Shown: positions 41,801-48,915 of the stretch, in pieces
Position numbering within the stretch: the stretch's first letter is position 1
Layout: each line of letters begins with the position of its first letter
From: CAYUZU01 sp964448675
GTDB taxonomy: Bacteria > Planctomycetota > Phycisphaerae > UBA1845 > Fen-1342
Direction: 5' to 3'
NCBI GenBank assembly: GCA_964448675.1
Contig: CAYUZU010000002.1
Span: forward strand, 248,001-312,000
Length of the DNA: 64,000 nucleotides
Made by a program: the position numbers and the translations under genes
The notes under the pieces: model-generated
What the model saw: the letters and a program-made list of their open reading frames with translations, nothing else
The model's database searches: none
What the model was told of the DNA's origin: nothing

Positions 41801-42172
41801 GCCGCCGGTGCCGGTGATCAGTGCGAAGTCGTGCCACAACACGTCGTAGGAAACGCCGGAAACGCCGAGCACGCCGGCGCCGCTGCCACCGACGCCCGCC
41901 GTCGCATCACCCGCGACCGTGGCGGCGCCGAATCTGGCGTAACCCGTGGTGCCGGCGAAGGCCGTCTCGCCGGTGATGCCGTCATCCCAGTCCTCGAACA
42001 ATTCGAATCCCGGCCCGACCAGAATGTCGCCCCCACCGGTTTCAGTGACCGCGTCAAAGTCCTCCACCAGGATGAGTTCCTGCCCCGCAGCGGCCGAGAT
42101 CCATAGGAAAGCTGCCGTCAGGACCGCCGCACCGTACCGCACCGTGTGGGATACGCTCAGTTTTCTGAACAC
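38879..42172 (-). CDS. Large secreted protein of repeated beta modules with dockerin-like end
   Basis: 1,097 residues with a signal peptide (1-31). Two kinds of repeat are visible. Module A (near 36-120, 117-205, 574-635, 806-880) shares WDDGI-GE-AF-G and ends in WYAGF/WWSGF. Module B (374-480, 643-757, 883-997) shares an opening DLS, G-V-LR-ED, W--IG--L, and a closing GG-LEVDNL. Residues 214-370 resemble a CBM4/9 carbohydrate-binding domain, and the end (1040-1090) has dockerin-like NADESLDLRDLAMVQ and DMNGDDAADTADAELL. No catalytic motif was seen. A role as glycan-binding or scaffold protein is inferred. The start is GTG 42172 with AGGAG 8 bases upstream; a further 103 open codons upstream are rejected. 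Confidence 0.85.
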   Translation of the reverse strand: MFRKLSVSHTVRYGAAVLTAAFLWISAAAGQELILVEDFDAVTETGGGDILVGPGFELFEDWDDGITGETAFAGTTGYARFGAATVAGDATAGVGGSGAGVLGVSGVSYDVLWHDFALITGTGGGEFLAGGAGPDTFNSTSNWDDGIAGEFAFGGTFGGAVLNGSMSAAGVIGGGLAGTNGARLDVDDVSLNGGGWYAGLQWDIGPFPGSAYLENDGFETGGGWTAFANAYMNNPAIEIAPRTGTGAAKLYGAFTGPSGLYQEFDVQPGQVWQLSAWAYAPSWDPIAGTENQAQLRIEWRDGEDIVATEILPVLDGLDPNMPQDTWISAAVSGTAPAGAATARVLLYFEQPAGEDGAVWFDDAAIKVTGPGSVDLSQHALTVDVKGTADGPDEVLGGVQLRVEDPAGNRLVYEIAAASGAWETIGDALTNFVEADPNGDPAVDAFNRNASEYHVVLAFADDFPWGTGGTLEVDNLLLSNTNTAGSTWYTGTFWDGLEIPIVKPDEIKVLDPSRLLLLADMKGNKVAPYALRLEAMAELQSALDKDFSGAVGDCGNGDPNNCYILNATLGETTGFSNNFDSGIEGEAAFAGTDGPVSPFGTEPGVHVSGDPAGFIRLQVQGLNLGLDATWYAGFDFGDQAFASNDLSQVELRADVRAWRAPLLGGLGWYELRIEDAEKDRLVFQVDAAAVGEGVWQSVGGTLDTAVELPPADPALPGDGFDTNDASYNVVIAFVDEPDKPLPTTWAQGGILEVDNLYLTPATSSEEIGRFEFVADGSTSFETVGGLLSTADTITLEFEGQTNGDVTMDFEDGVPGDLVTQNVEWDPGLDNEGCFFGLYGASTIDAQIQTCADCGVGGSQAVRTLIDQTGNTWWSGFYFTDIPLDLSAGADGGLAALTDVTLSAMMNAAGSTLPYGVVVLRIEDDETDFIGFELEADGTWQLIGGPLSNAFIGCADPGDCADGFDYLQETYTITVAITNFTTPQWGGLIDVVVDDITYTGGTLFVQAPDAFTVTGTFADEVAAWGDDGELTIDNVVLTVVPNCNADESLDLRDLAMVQACFGSAGCECGDMNGDDAADTADAELLLEALSNVPPAVVLP
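39182..41053 (-). repeat. Three diverged protein-level repeats (module B) inside the large secreted protein
   Basis: Copies encode residues 374-480 (40733-41053), 643-757 (39902-40246) and 883-997 (39182-39526). They share spacing and key residues but not near-identical DNA, so they are old duplications. The predicted fold is a beta-sandwich. Confidence 0.7.
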
Positions 42173-42337
42173 GATTCTTTCTCCTGCTGATTGCCGCGCC
42201 CGTGAAGCGCAAGACAGAAGTTGAGTTGAAGGGTGTAATGACGCTTCGCACCGCTCCTGAGTGCGTATCGGACCACCCGCCGCCGGGGCGGAACCTGCAA
42301 TGTGGGACCTCCGACAGCCATCGGACGCCTGCGTTCG

Positions 42338-42366
42338 ATCATACTTCTTCCCATTGCACCGCAGAA
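42338..42366 (-). promoter_or_regulatory. Candidate promoter for the large repeat protein gene
   Basis: On the minus strand TTCTGC (42366-42361), a 17-base spacer and TATGAT (42343-42338). The operator-like 13-mer at 42369-42381 lies directly above the -35. Confidence 0.45.
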
Positions 42367-42368
42367 CG

Positions 42369-42381
42369 TGAAACAGTTTCG
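42369..42381. promoter_or_regulatory. Candidate operator TGAAACAGTTTCG above the repeat-protein promoter
   Basis: The most symmetrical member of the TGNAACWGTTTCR family: GAAAC-A-GTTTC is a perfect palindrome about one base. It lies 2 bases above the putative -35, and 85 bases below the stop of the prepilin-like gene. Confidence 0.6.
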
Positions 42382-42465
42382 CGGACCTCCTGATCAGGCT
42401 CGCCGCGCGACACGGCGTAACTGGCGTTGCCTGGGCACACGACTGATCGGACCGTCGCGTACCGT

Positions 42466-43560
42466 TTAGAAGCCTGGGCACTCTGCGGCCGGATAAGGTG
42501 AGACGCGCACCCGCGGCGCGAAGTACACCGGGTCCTCGTCAACCTTTCCGATCTGGCCGTCTTTGGCCCGGATCGTTCGGCCACTGCAATCCACCGCCAG
42601 GATATTGAGCTTGCCACCCGGATGGCGCCCGCGCGGCAGTCGCCCGTGCCGCGCCTGGAAGTCACCCATGAACGGACCGCGCGCCTGGGCACTGAGGATC
42701 AGGCCCGCGTAACGCCACTCGCTCTCCTGGTCGTCCGGCGACTGGCCGGCCGCCACGTCCGTCAACAACGCCACCTCGCTGGGCATGTAGACCTTGTCCA
42801 GGTCGCCCTGCAGCCGGCGCCCATCGTTCTGACACGGAAAGCCATAGTTGGAGAATTCGCCGAAGCACTCCACGCACTCGCCACTGGGAAGCTGGCCGGC
42901 ACGCCAGCAGGCCGGGTACGACGTGCCCTGCTGGCCCGTCGAGCCGGCGACGTCGGCGCCGACGACATCTTCATTGATCCCGTAGCTCATCAACCCCCAG
43001 TACTCGGTGATGCCGCCGCTGCCGATCGGCTCCTGGTCGGCGGGCGCCCCCGACTTGAGGCCGTCGCCCCGGGCGAAGAACGGCGTGGCGATTCGGATCC
43101 GGTCACTCGGACACAGCATGAACTCGGCTTCCTGTGACATCTCGTCCTGGCGCTGCTGCGCGTACTCGAGCGAGTTCTCGCGCACCCCCCAGTCCCAGTT
43201 GTTGGCAAAGTCCATTCCCATGCCCCGCGACAGCGCCGCCGGCCAGACCAGCAGCTCGCCGTTCTGCGCATACATGTAGCGATTCCGCTCCGGGTCGACC
43301 ATGTTGACGTTGTCCTCGCCGGACGCCAGTTGCATCCGTCCCATCTCCGTGTGGATCACGCGGGCCCCCTGGCCACAGGCGCGCATGTTGGACAGGCACT
43401 TGATCATCTTGGCCTGTTCACGCGCCCCGTGCAGCGACGGCAGCAGAATCGAGATTAGCAGTGCAATGATGGCGACGACGACCAGCAGTTCGATCAGCGT
43501 GAACCCGCGGCGCGGGGCCCGGCGTCGCTGGCGCGTTGCGTTTTCCGGTGTGGTCAGCAT
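42466..43560 (-). CDS. Secreted protein with prepilin-type N-terminal methylation motif
   Basis: 364 residues. A basic leader (to R17, R18, G19) is followed by FTLIELLVVVAIIALLISIL, the type IV pilin/pseudopilin helix with Glu at +5 after the G/F cleavage site. The rest is a soluble C-terminal domain with cysteine pairs and MLCPSD, GLMSYGINEDV and a late VDCSGRTIRAKDG strand, in the style of the planctomycete DUF1559-like group. It may assemble in a pseudopilus or be a surface protein. ATG 43560 is chosen because GAGGTGAG lies 7 bases before it; a GTG 12 bases further upstream is within that site. It lies 18 bases after the LacI gene and probably shares its transcript. Confidence 0.88.
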   Translation of the reverse strand: MLTTPENATRQRRRAPRRGFTLIELLVVVAIIALLISILLPSLHGAREQAKMIKCLSNMRACGQGARVIHTEMGRMQLASGEDNVNMVDPERNRYMYAQNGELLVWPAALSRGMGMDFANNWDWGVRENSLEYAQQRQDEMSQEAEFMLCPSDRIRIATPFFARGDGLKSGAPADQEPIGSGGITEYWGLMSYGINEDVVGADVAGSTGQQGTSYPACWRAGQLPSGECVECFGEFSNYGFPCQNDGRRLQGDLDKVYMPSEVALLTDVAAGQSPDDQESEWRYAGLILSAQARGPFMGDFQARHGRLPRGRHPGGKLNILAVDCSGRTIRAKDGQIGKVDEDPVYFAPRVRVSPYPAAECPGF

Positions 43561-43578
43561 GATGGATCTCACCTCTCG

Positions 43579-44679
43579 TCATTGATCTCCGGACACGACG
43601 GCGTCGGCCCCAGGCGCCGCTAGCGCCGCCGGCTCGCGACCGAGTTCTTGTCCGTTCAGGATGGGGGTTTCGTGTGCCATGTCGCCGCGCGGCGGCGCTG
43701 TCGATTGATTGACCTCGAAGAACGTGGGGATCGTCCGCCGCAGCGAGGAGGCTTTCCGCTGCGTCACCGTGCGTGTCAGCCACAGCGCCGCCTCGTAGCC
43801 GAGCCGCGCCGCATCCTGGCACACGGCCGTCAGCGTCGGATGCACCGCATGGCGCGCGTCCGTATCGTCAAAGCCGACCACCGACATATCGCCCGGAATC
43901 GACACCCCGAGCTCGTACGCACGCTTCACCGCCCCAATCGCCGTGAGCGGATCGGCGAAGAACACCGCCGTCGGCCGCGGCCGCATGCTCACCGCCATGT
44001 TCATCGCGGCGGCGCCGCCGGCCTTGGTGTAGGGATGGCGGAACACCAGGCGGCTCTGGAACGGCACGCCGTGGTTGGCCAGGGCCGCCTTGTAGCCTTC
44101 GAAGCGATCGAGGTGGTCGCGATCCTGCGTGTGGTGCATCGAGAAGCCGATGTGCCGGTGTCCGAGCGACAGCAGGTACTCGACCGCCTGCGTGGCGCCG
44201 GGACGCGAGTCGCAGTCGATGTAGTTCACGTTCGGTTCGTCGAAGCGATCGCTGATCACGACGTGCGGGAAGCGCTCGTTGGCGATCCCCTCGCACATGT
44301 GACGCGTGTCATCGACCGCGCGAAGGATCACACCCCGCACCCCCTTGCGCAGGAAGAACTGCGTATACGACTCGTCCGCCTTCTTGTCGCGCTCCATGTT
44401 GAGCACGACCAGGTCGAACTTGCACTCATCCAGCCCGCGCGCGACCCCGCCGACGACCGACGCGTCGAACGGGTCGGCGATTGTCACCGAACGCGTGTAG
44501 CACAACGCGATATGGGTCGTGACGCGCTTGCCGATGGTCGGGACATAACCGCAGTCATTCGCGACCGCCAGGATCTTCTCGCGCGTCTTGGGGTGCACCG
44601 AGGCCCCGTCATTCAAGGCCCGTGACACGGTCGTGATCGAAACCCCCGCTTGTTTCGCAATGGCTCGGACAGAAGACAT
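43579..44679 (-). CDS. LacI/GalR-family regulator of the glycan locus
   Basis: 366 residues. Helix-turn-helix VRAIAKQAGVSITTVSRALN (4-23), hinge near 45-55, effector-binding domain (55-330), then a polar tail of about 35 residues after the usual end. It should control transcription of the neighbouring glycan genes in answer to a sugar. It is divergent from the GPH transporter at 45171 and upstream of the prepilin-like gene on the minus strand. Its own promoter (44778-44806) overlaps an inverted repeat TGCAAC-N4-GTTGCA, which points to autoregulation. Family is secure; the regulon is inferred from the shared 13-mers. Confidence 0.92.
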   Translation of the reverse strand: MSSVRAIAKQAGVSITTVSRALNDGASVHPKTREKILAVANDCGYVPTIGKRVTTHIALCYTRSVTIADPFDASVVGGVARGLDECKFDLVVLNMERDKKADESYTQFFLRKGVRGVILRAVDDTRHMCEGIANERFPHVVISDRFDEPNVNYIDCDSRPGATQAVEYLLSLGHRHIGFSMHHTQDRDHLDRFEGYKAALANHGVPFQSRLVFRHPYTKAGGAAAMNMAVSMRPRPTAVFFADPLTAIGAVKRAYELGVSIPGDMSVVGFDDTDARHAVHPTLTAVCQDAARLGYEAALWLTRTVTQRKASSLRRTIPTFFEVNQSTAPPRGDMAHETPILNGQELGREPAALAAPGADAVVSGDQ

Positions 44680-44753
44680 GAGATTGCGCTTTCGTCGATC
44701 GTGAAGACGATTCACCGAGTTGCCTCAGACGCGGCCGTCGATGACGTGTGTTT

Positions 44754-44778
44754 TGCATCTGTTGCAACGACTGTTGCA
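44754..44778. promoter_or_regulatory. Candidate LacI autoregulatory operator
   Basis: TGCAAC-GACT-GTTGCA (44763-44778) is an inverted repeat that reaches the -10 box of the lacI promoter. Overlapping it, TGCATCTGTTGCA (44754-44766) resembles the 13-mer motif on the other strand. Both centre within the first bases of the lacI transcript. Confidence 0.6.
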
Positions 44779-44806
44779 GTATAGCCGCCATTTTGGCCCC
44801 AGGCAA
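44778..44806 (-). promoter_or_regulatory. Promoter of the lacI gene at 44679
   Basis: On the minus strand TTGCCT (44806-44801), an exact 17-base spacer and TATACT (44783-44778). The leader is about 90 bases. Confidence 0.6.
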
Positions 44807-44895
44807 GCGCTAATCGGACCAGACGCTGCAGATCTCGCCGATGCGTGCCGCACCAGCCACCGTCGCAGAACAATCTGCTCCTAACTACATCACAT

Positions 44896-44908
44896 ACAAA
44901 CGGTTACA
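44896..44908. promoter_or_regulatory. Weaker operator-like 13-mer TGTAACCGTTTGT (minus strand)
   Basis: It differs from the TGNAACWGTTTCR motif at the central base and at the last two positions, and lies in the divergent lacI-transporter region. Confidence 0.35.
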
Positions 44909-45005
44909 AGAACCATGCCCGGCCGCCGGCCCCGCGGGGAAAGCGAAGCCGACCACCTCCGGCCGCGTTTCGGCGGCGAGGATACGCCGTTTCGGCGGGC
45001 CATGC

Positions 45006-45018
45006 TGCAACTGTTTCG
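45006..45018. promoter_or_regulatory. Candidate operator TGCAACTGTTTCG upstream of the GPH transporter gene
   Basis: A full match to the shared 13-mer, 153 bases above the transporter start codon. Confidence 0.55.
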
Positions 45019-45170
45019 GCATGTTTATCAGATTCGTTTCGCGCATTCTGCCCCGTCACCCCCGTCGAGCGGTTGAACCCCATCCCCCTGCTCGGTATCG
45101 TCCACACCCGTCTGCCTCGCCGGCGCGCGCTCGTGTCACCGCCGCCGCCGCACGACATCTCGAGGTTCGC

Positions 45171-46619
45171 ATGAACATGCACGAGCACCACGTTACGGCC
45201 CCCCAGGACCGCATCCCCCTGGCACAGAAGGCCGCCTACTCGGTTGGCATGTTCGTCAACAACCTCCAGGCCGCCGCCCTGCCGGCCATGGTGGTCATCC
45301 TCAACCTCGGCCTGGGCATGGACCCATTCCTCGTCGGCCTCATAGCCGCCATCCCGCGCGCCTTCGACGCGATCTCCGATCCGCTGATCGGCTACATCTC
45401 CGACAACACCCGCACGCGCTGGGGTCGCCGCCGCCCGTTCATCTTCGTCGGCGCGCTCTTCTCCGGCCTCATCTTCGCCCTGATGTGGCAACTCCCGGAA
45501 GGGCGCAGCGAGATGTTCTACTTCTGGGTCTTCCTGGGCGCCTCCATCCTGTTCTTCCTGACCTACACGCTCTATGCCACGCCCTTCGTCGCCTTCGGCT
45601 ACGAGATGACGGCTGACTATCACGAGCGCACCCGCCTCCACGCCGTCGCCAACACGGTCGGCCAGATCGTCTGGCTCGGCGTCGGCTGGTTCTACGCGAT
45701 CATGGCCAACGAGAACCTCTTCCGTGACACGGTCCACGGCGCGCGCACCCTCGCCATCGCGGTCGGCGTGACGGTCGCTCTCCTCGGTGTCGTACCGGCC
45801 CTGTTCTGCACCGAGCGCGCCGTCCCGCGGCCCAAAGCCCACGCGTTCCGCGGCCTCGGGGCCAATCTGGCCGACTTTCTGCGCGGCATCGGCCAGACCT
45901 TCAAGTGCACCCCCTTCGTGAAGATCTGCGCCGCCACCTTCCTCGTCTTCAACGGCTATCAGCTCGGCATCTCGTTTTCGCTCTACGTGATGATCTACTA
46001 TCTCTTCAGCGGCGACGACTCCCAGGCCGGCAACCTGCTCGGCTGGTTCGGCACGCTCACCGCCGCCGCCACGATGGGCGTCATCCCGCTGACCGGCTGG
46101 ATCGCGATCCGCCTCGGCAAGCGCAACACCTTCCTCATCACGATTTCGCTGTCGCTGGTCGGCTATGCGCTGAAATGGGTCGGCTACAACCCCGAGCATC
46201 CCTACTGGCTGCTCTTTGCCGCCCCCCTCGTCGCTTTCGGCACGGGCTCGCTGTTCACCCTGATGGGCTCGATGATCGCCGACGTCTGCGACTACGACGA
46301 GCTCCATACCGGCGAGCGCCGCGAAGGCGTCTTTGGCGCCATCTACTGGTGGATGGTCAAGATCGGGATGGCCCTGGCCGGCCTGCTCACCGGCGTCATG
46401 CTCAACGCGTCCGGCTTCGACGTCGCTCTCGAGGGCCCGCAGTCCGATCGCACGCTGCTGCTCCTGCGCCTGTTCGACGTCGGCGTGCCGCTGATCACCT
46501 CCGCACTCGCGGTCATCATCATGTTCAGCTACACAATCACCGAGCAGCGCGCCTACGAGATCCGGGCCGAGCTCGAGCGCCGTCGCGGCCGACTCGGCGC
46601 CGAAGACGCCGCAACCTAG
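45171..46619 (+). CDS. GPH-family (MelB-like) sugar:cation symporter
   Basis: 482 residues with 12 hydrophobic segments. GPH signature near residue 60-85 (PRAFDAISDPLIGYISDNTR, then TRWGRRRPFIF) and a second-half ADVCDYDELHTGERREG motif, as in MelB, GusB and XynP. It should import sugars or short oligosaccharides with a cation, without phosphorylating them, matching use by a cytoplasmic phosphorylase. ATG 45171 begins the conserved protein; more than 100 open codons upstream lack homology. GAGG lies 6 bases upstream. It diverges from lacI, and its 3' end overlaps that of phnX by 4 bases. Confidence 0.92.
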   Translation: MNMHEHHVTAPQDRIPLAQKAAYSVGMFVNNLQAAALPAMVVILNLGLGMDPFLVGLIAAIPRAFDAISDPLIGYISDNTRTRWGRRRPFIFVGALFSGLIFALMWQLPEGRSEMFYFWVFLGASILFFLTYTLYATPFVAFGYEMTADYHERTRLHAVANTVGQIVWLGVGWFYAIMANENLFRDTVHGARTLAIAVGVTVALLGVVPALFCTERAVPRPKAHAFRGLGANLADFLRGIGQTFKCTPFVKICAATFLVFNGYQLGISFSLYVMIYYLFSGDDSQAGNLLGWFGTLTAAATMGVIPLTGWIAIRLGKRNTFLITISLSLVGYALKWVGYNPEHPYWLLFAAPLVAFGTGSLFTLMGSMIADVCDYDELHTGERREGVFGAIYWWMVKIGMALAGLLTGVMLNASGFDVALEGPQSDRTLLLLRLFDVGVPLITSALAVIIMFSYTITEQRAYEIRAELERRRGRLGAEDAAT

Positions 46620-47464
46620 ACCGGACCACAACCTCGCGCCAGGCGCCGCTCGATCTCGTCCAGCACCGCCGGCGTGTCGCTGATGCTGTCGACCACGAAA
46701 TGCGCGCCGGCGTGGGCGAGCTGCTCGCGAATCGGCCCCAGCCGCCGCTCGAGCACCTCCGCCGAAAGCCGCTGACACTCGTCGTAGCTCAGACCGAGCA
46801 GGTTGCCGGTACGCGCCAGGGCAATCGTCCACATCCCGGCGTTGAGCCCCTCCTCGATGTCGATCGGCGTGTCCCCGATCTTCACCGCCGCCGCCATCGG
46901 CCAGAACCCGAGCCGTTCCGCCAGGTGATAGCACATCCACGGCGCCGGTCGTCCGGGGCTGGTGTCCGACGAGCTCAGCACGCAATCGGGCTTGAGCCCC
47001 TGGCGCTCGGCGTGCTCCGCGACGAGCCGCATCACCGCTCCCGCGTAACCGCTGGTCGTGCCGATGCACAACCCGCGCCGGCGAAACTCCGCGAACACCT
47101 CGATCGCGCCCGGGATGACCTGCGAGTACTCCGTCGCCACCGTGGTGTCCAGCTTCAGGAAGTGTTCGTACACGCGGTCGACGTCCGCGTCGCCAAAGCC
47201 CTTGCCGTGCCGCTCGCGCCAGCGCTCGGCCACCGCCGGCAGCGCGCCGACATATGCGACGTGCTCGCGCTTGTGACGCCCCATCCCGCCACGGATTTCA
47301 CTCGGCTGCACGTCCACACCGAATTCGGCGAAGGCCCGACCGATCGCCACCACCGGGGCACAGCTCCCGTGGTCGACAATGGTCCCGGCCCAGTCACAGA
47401 TCACGGCCTTCAGCGGGCCGCGGTAGGTGCGTCGATACTGGTATTCCGGCGTTGCCTGGCTCAT
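46616..47464 (-). CDS. phnX: Phosphonoacetaldehyde hydrolase
   Basis: 282 residues, HAD superfamily. Nucleophile D24 in VICDWAGTIVDHGSCAP and, in the cap, K65 in GGMGRHKREHV, which matches the Schiff-base lysine unique to phosphonatase. Also IGTTSGYAG and VKIGDTPIDIEEGLNAGMW. It splits phosphonoacetaldehyde into acetaldehyde and phosphate in the cytoplasm. It is divergent from an alcohol dehydrogenase gene followed by phnCDE, so a phosphonate module is clear. The transaminase PhnW that normally feeds it is not in the window. Its end overlaps the GPH transporter end by 4 bases. Confidence 0.92.
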   Translation of the reverse strand: MSQATPEYQYRRTYRGPLKAVICDWAGTIVDHGSCAPVVAIGRAFAEFGVDVQPSEIRGGMGRHKREHVAYVGALPAVAERWRERHGKGFGDADVDRVYEHFLKLDTTVATEYSQVIPGAIEVFAEFRRRGLCIGTTSGYAGAVMRLVAEHAERQGLKPDCVLSSSDTSPGRPAPWMCYHLAERLGFWPMAAAVKIGDTPIDIEEGLNAGMWTIALARTGNLLGLSYDECQRLSAEVLERRLGPIREQLAHAGAHFVVDSISDTPAVLDEIERRLARGCGPV

Positions 47465-47596
47465 GGCTGCTCTCGGCTCATGGTGGGATGGTCGGCGAGG
47501 GCCCCGCACGCCGCGTTGGCTGACCTCGATCCGCGGCGGCATCGTAGCGGAAACGCGCGGCACGAACCAGCGCTGGTCGCCGGCGCCGCCGTCTGC

Positions 47597-47602
47597 TATA
47601 GA
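47597..47602 (+). promoter_or_regulatory. Candidate extended -10 for the phosphonate operon
   Basis: TGCTATAGA reads as an extended -10 (TGC-TATAGA) about 55 bases before the alcohol dehydrogenase start. The -35 region is poor. Confidence 0.35.
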
Positions 47603-47657
47603 AGGCGCACCGTTCCGCCGCCAATAGGCATACGACCAGCCACAAGCGAGGCGCCAA

Positions 47658-48743
47658 ATGACAAGCGAGGGTCGGGCCGCGGTTTTCGATCAGGTCAATG
47701 GCCCCCTGCGGCTGGATACGTTTCCGGTCCCGGCGCCGGCGGCGGGCGAGGTCATCGTCGATGTCGCGCTCTGCACGCTCTGCGGCAGCGATCTACACAC
47801 CTACTTCGGCCGGCGCAACACACCCATGCCGACGATCCTGGGCCACGAAGTCATCGGCCGCGTCGCCGCCCTGCCCGACAACGCCCCCGTCTGTGACCTC
47901 CTCGGCGACCCGCTGAATGTCGGCGACCGCATTACCTGGAGCATCGCCGCGTCGTGCGGCGACTGCTTCTTCTGCACGCACGGTTTGCCTCAGAAATGTA
48001 GCCACTTGTTCAAATACGGCCACGAGCGGCTCCGCCCGGAGCACGCCTTCAGCGGCGGCCTCGCAGCGGTCTGTCACCTCGCCCGTGGCACCGCGATCGT
48101 CCGGCTGCCCGACGCGTTGTCCGACGAGGTCGCCTGTCCTGCGAACTGCGCGACGGCGACCGTCATGGCCGCTTTCCGTACGGCCGGGCTGCAAGCCGGC
48201 GAGGTCGTTCTGCTGCATGGCGCAGGCATGCTCGGGCTCACCGCGTGCGCCGCCGCACGGGCCCGCGCAGCCCAGGCGGTCATCGTGTGCGAGCCCGACA
48301 CGACGCGTCGCGAACTCGCCCGGCGTTTCGGCGCCACGCACGTCGTAGCCCCCCATGACGCGCCCCTGCGCGACTTGCTCGCCGACCTGACCGCCGGCCG
48401 CGGCGCCGATGTCGCCATCGACCTCAGCGGCGTGTCCGCGGCCGTCGCACAGCAGTTGGCGCAGCTGCGGATCGGCGGCCGCTGCGTCCTGCTCGGCACA
48501 ACGCGTCCCGCGGCGCCCCTGACCATCAACCCGGAACAGGTGACCCGGCGACTGTGGCACATCGCCGGGCTGCATAACTACGTTCCCGCCGACCTGGCCA
48601 CCGCCGTCCAGTTCCTGACCGAACACGGCGCGACCTACCCGTTCGCCGAGCTCGTGACCGAGACGTTTCCGCTCGACGAAGCCACCGCCGCATTCAACTA
48701 CGCCGAAGAGAGCCGGGCCCTGCGAATCGCCGTTCGCCCGTGA
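47658..48743 (+). CDS. Zinc-dependent alcohol dehydrogenase of the phosphonate-associated (HpnZ-like) group
   Basis: 361 residues, medium-chain dehydrogenase fold: catalytic-zinc motif CTLCGSDLHTY, GHEVIGRV, structural-zinc set of four Cys (CGDCFFCTHGLPQKC) and a Rossmann domain (VVLLHGAGMLGLTACAAARA). A TIGR family (TIGR03366) covers alcohol dehydrogenases tied to phosphonate catabolism, and the position between phnX and phnCDE fits it. A possible job is oxidation of 2-hydroxyethylphosphonate to phosphonoacetaldehyde for PhnX, which would explain the missing PhnW; that is inference. ATG 47658 lies 194 bases from the phnX start, in divergent orientation. Confidence 0.85.
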   Translation: MTSEGRAAVFDQVNGPLRLDTFPVPAPAAGEVIVDVALCTLCGSDLHTYFGRRNTPMPTILGHEVIGRVAALPDNAPVCDLLGDPLNVGDRITWSIAASCGDCFFCTHGLPQKCSHLFKYGHERLRPEHAFSGGLAAVCHLARGTAIVRLPDALSDEVACPANCATATVMAAFRTAGLQAGEVVLLHGAGMLGLTACAAARARAAQAVIVCEPDTTRRELARRFGATHVVAPHDAPLRDLLADLTAGRGADVAIDLSGVSAAVAQQLAQLRIGGRCVLLGTTRPAAPLTINPEQVTRRLWHIAGLHNYVPADLATAVQFLTEHGATYPFAELVTETFPLDEATAAFNYAEESRALRIAVRP

Positions 48744-48915
48744 CGTGCCCGCGGCAGGCCGACGCGCAACGGCGCTAACGCAACGCTCATGCCACGCTAA
48801 CACAAAGTGCGTGCCGCTGCCCGAGATTGCGCACGGGCCCGGACGTCCGGCCGGCGCTGCGCCAACGCCGTTGCCAGCGGCGGACAGTCTTCCGGCCCGC
48901 CGAGAGGAGAGCGAC

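Larger units (their letters stand above)
44680..45170. other. 491-base divergent regulatory region between lacI and the GPH transporter
   Basis: No gene was found. It contains the lacI promoter with an overlapping inverted repeat (44754-44806) and two operator-like 13-mers (44896-44908 and 45006-45018). The transporter promoter was not resolved. Confidence 0.6.

Noticed and set aside
38561..42106. 1,181-codon plus-strand frame
   Set aside because: Antisense of the large secreted repeat protein, which has a signal peptide, ribosome site and repeats in the right frame.
44904..47069. 721-codon minus-strand frame opposite the transporter
   Set aside because: The GPH transporter on the plus strand explains this stretch; the antisense product is low complexity.
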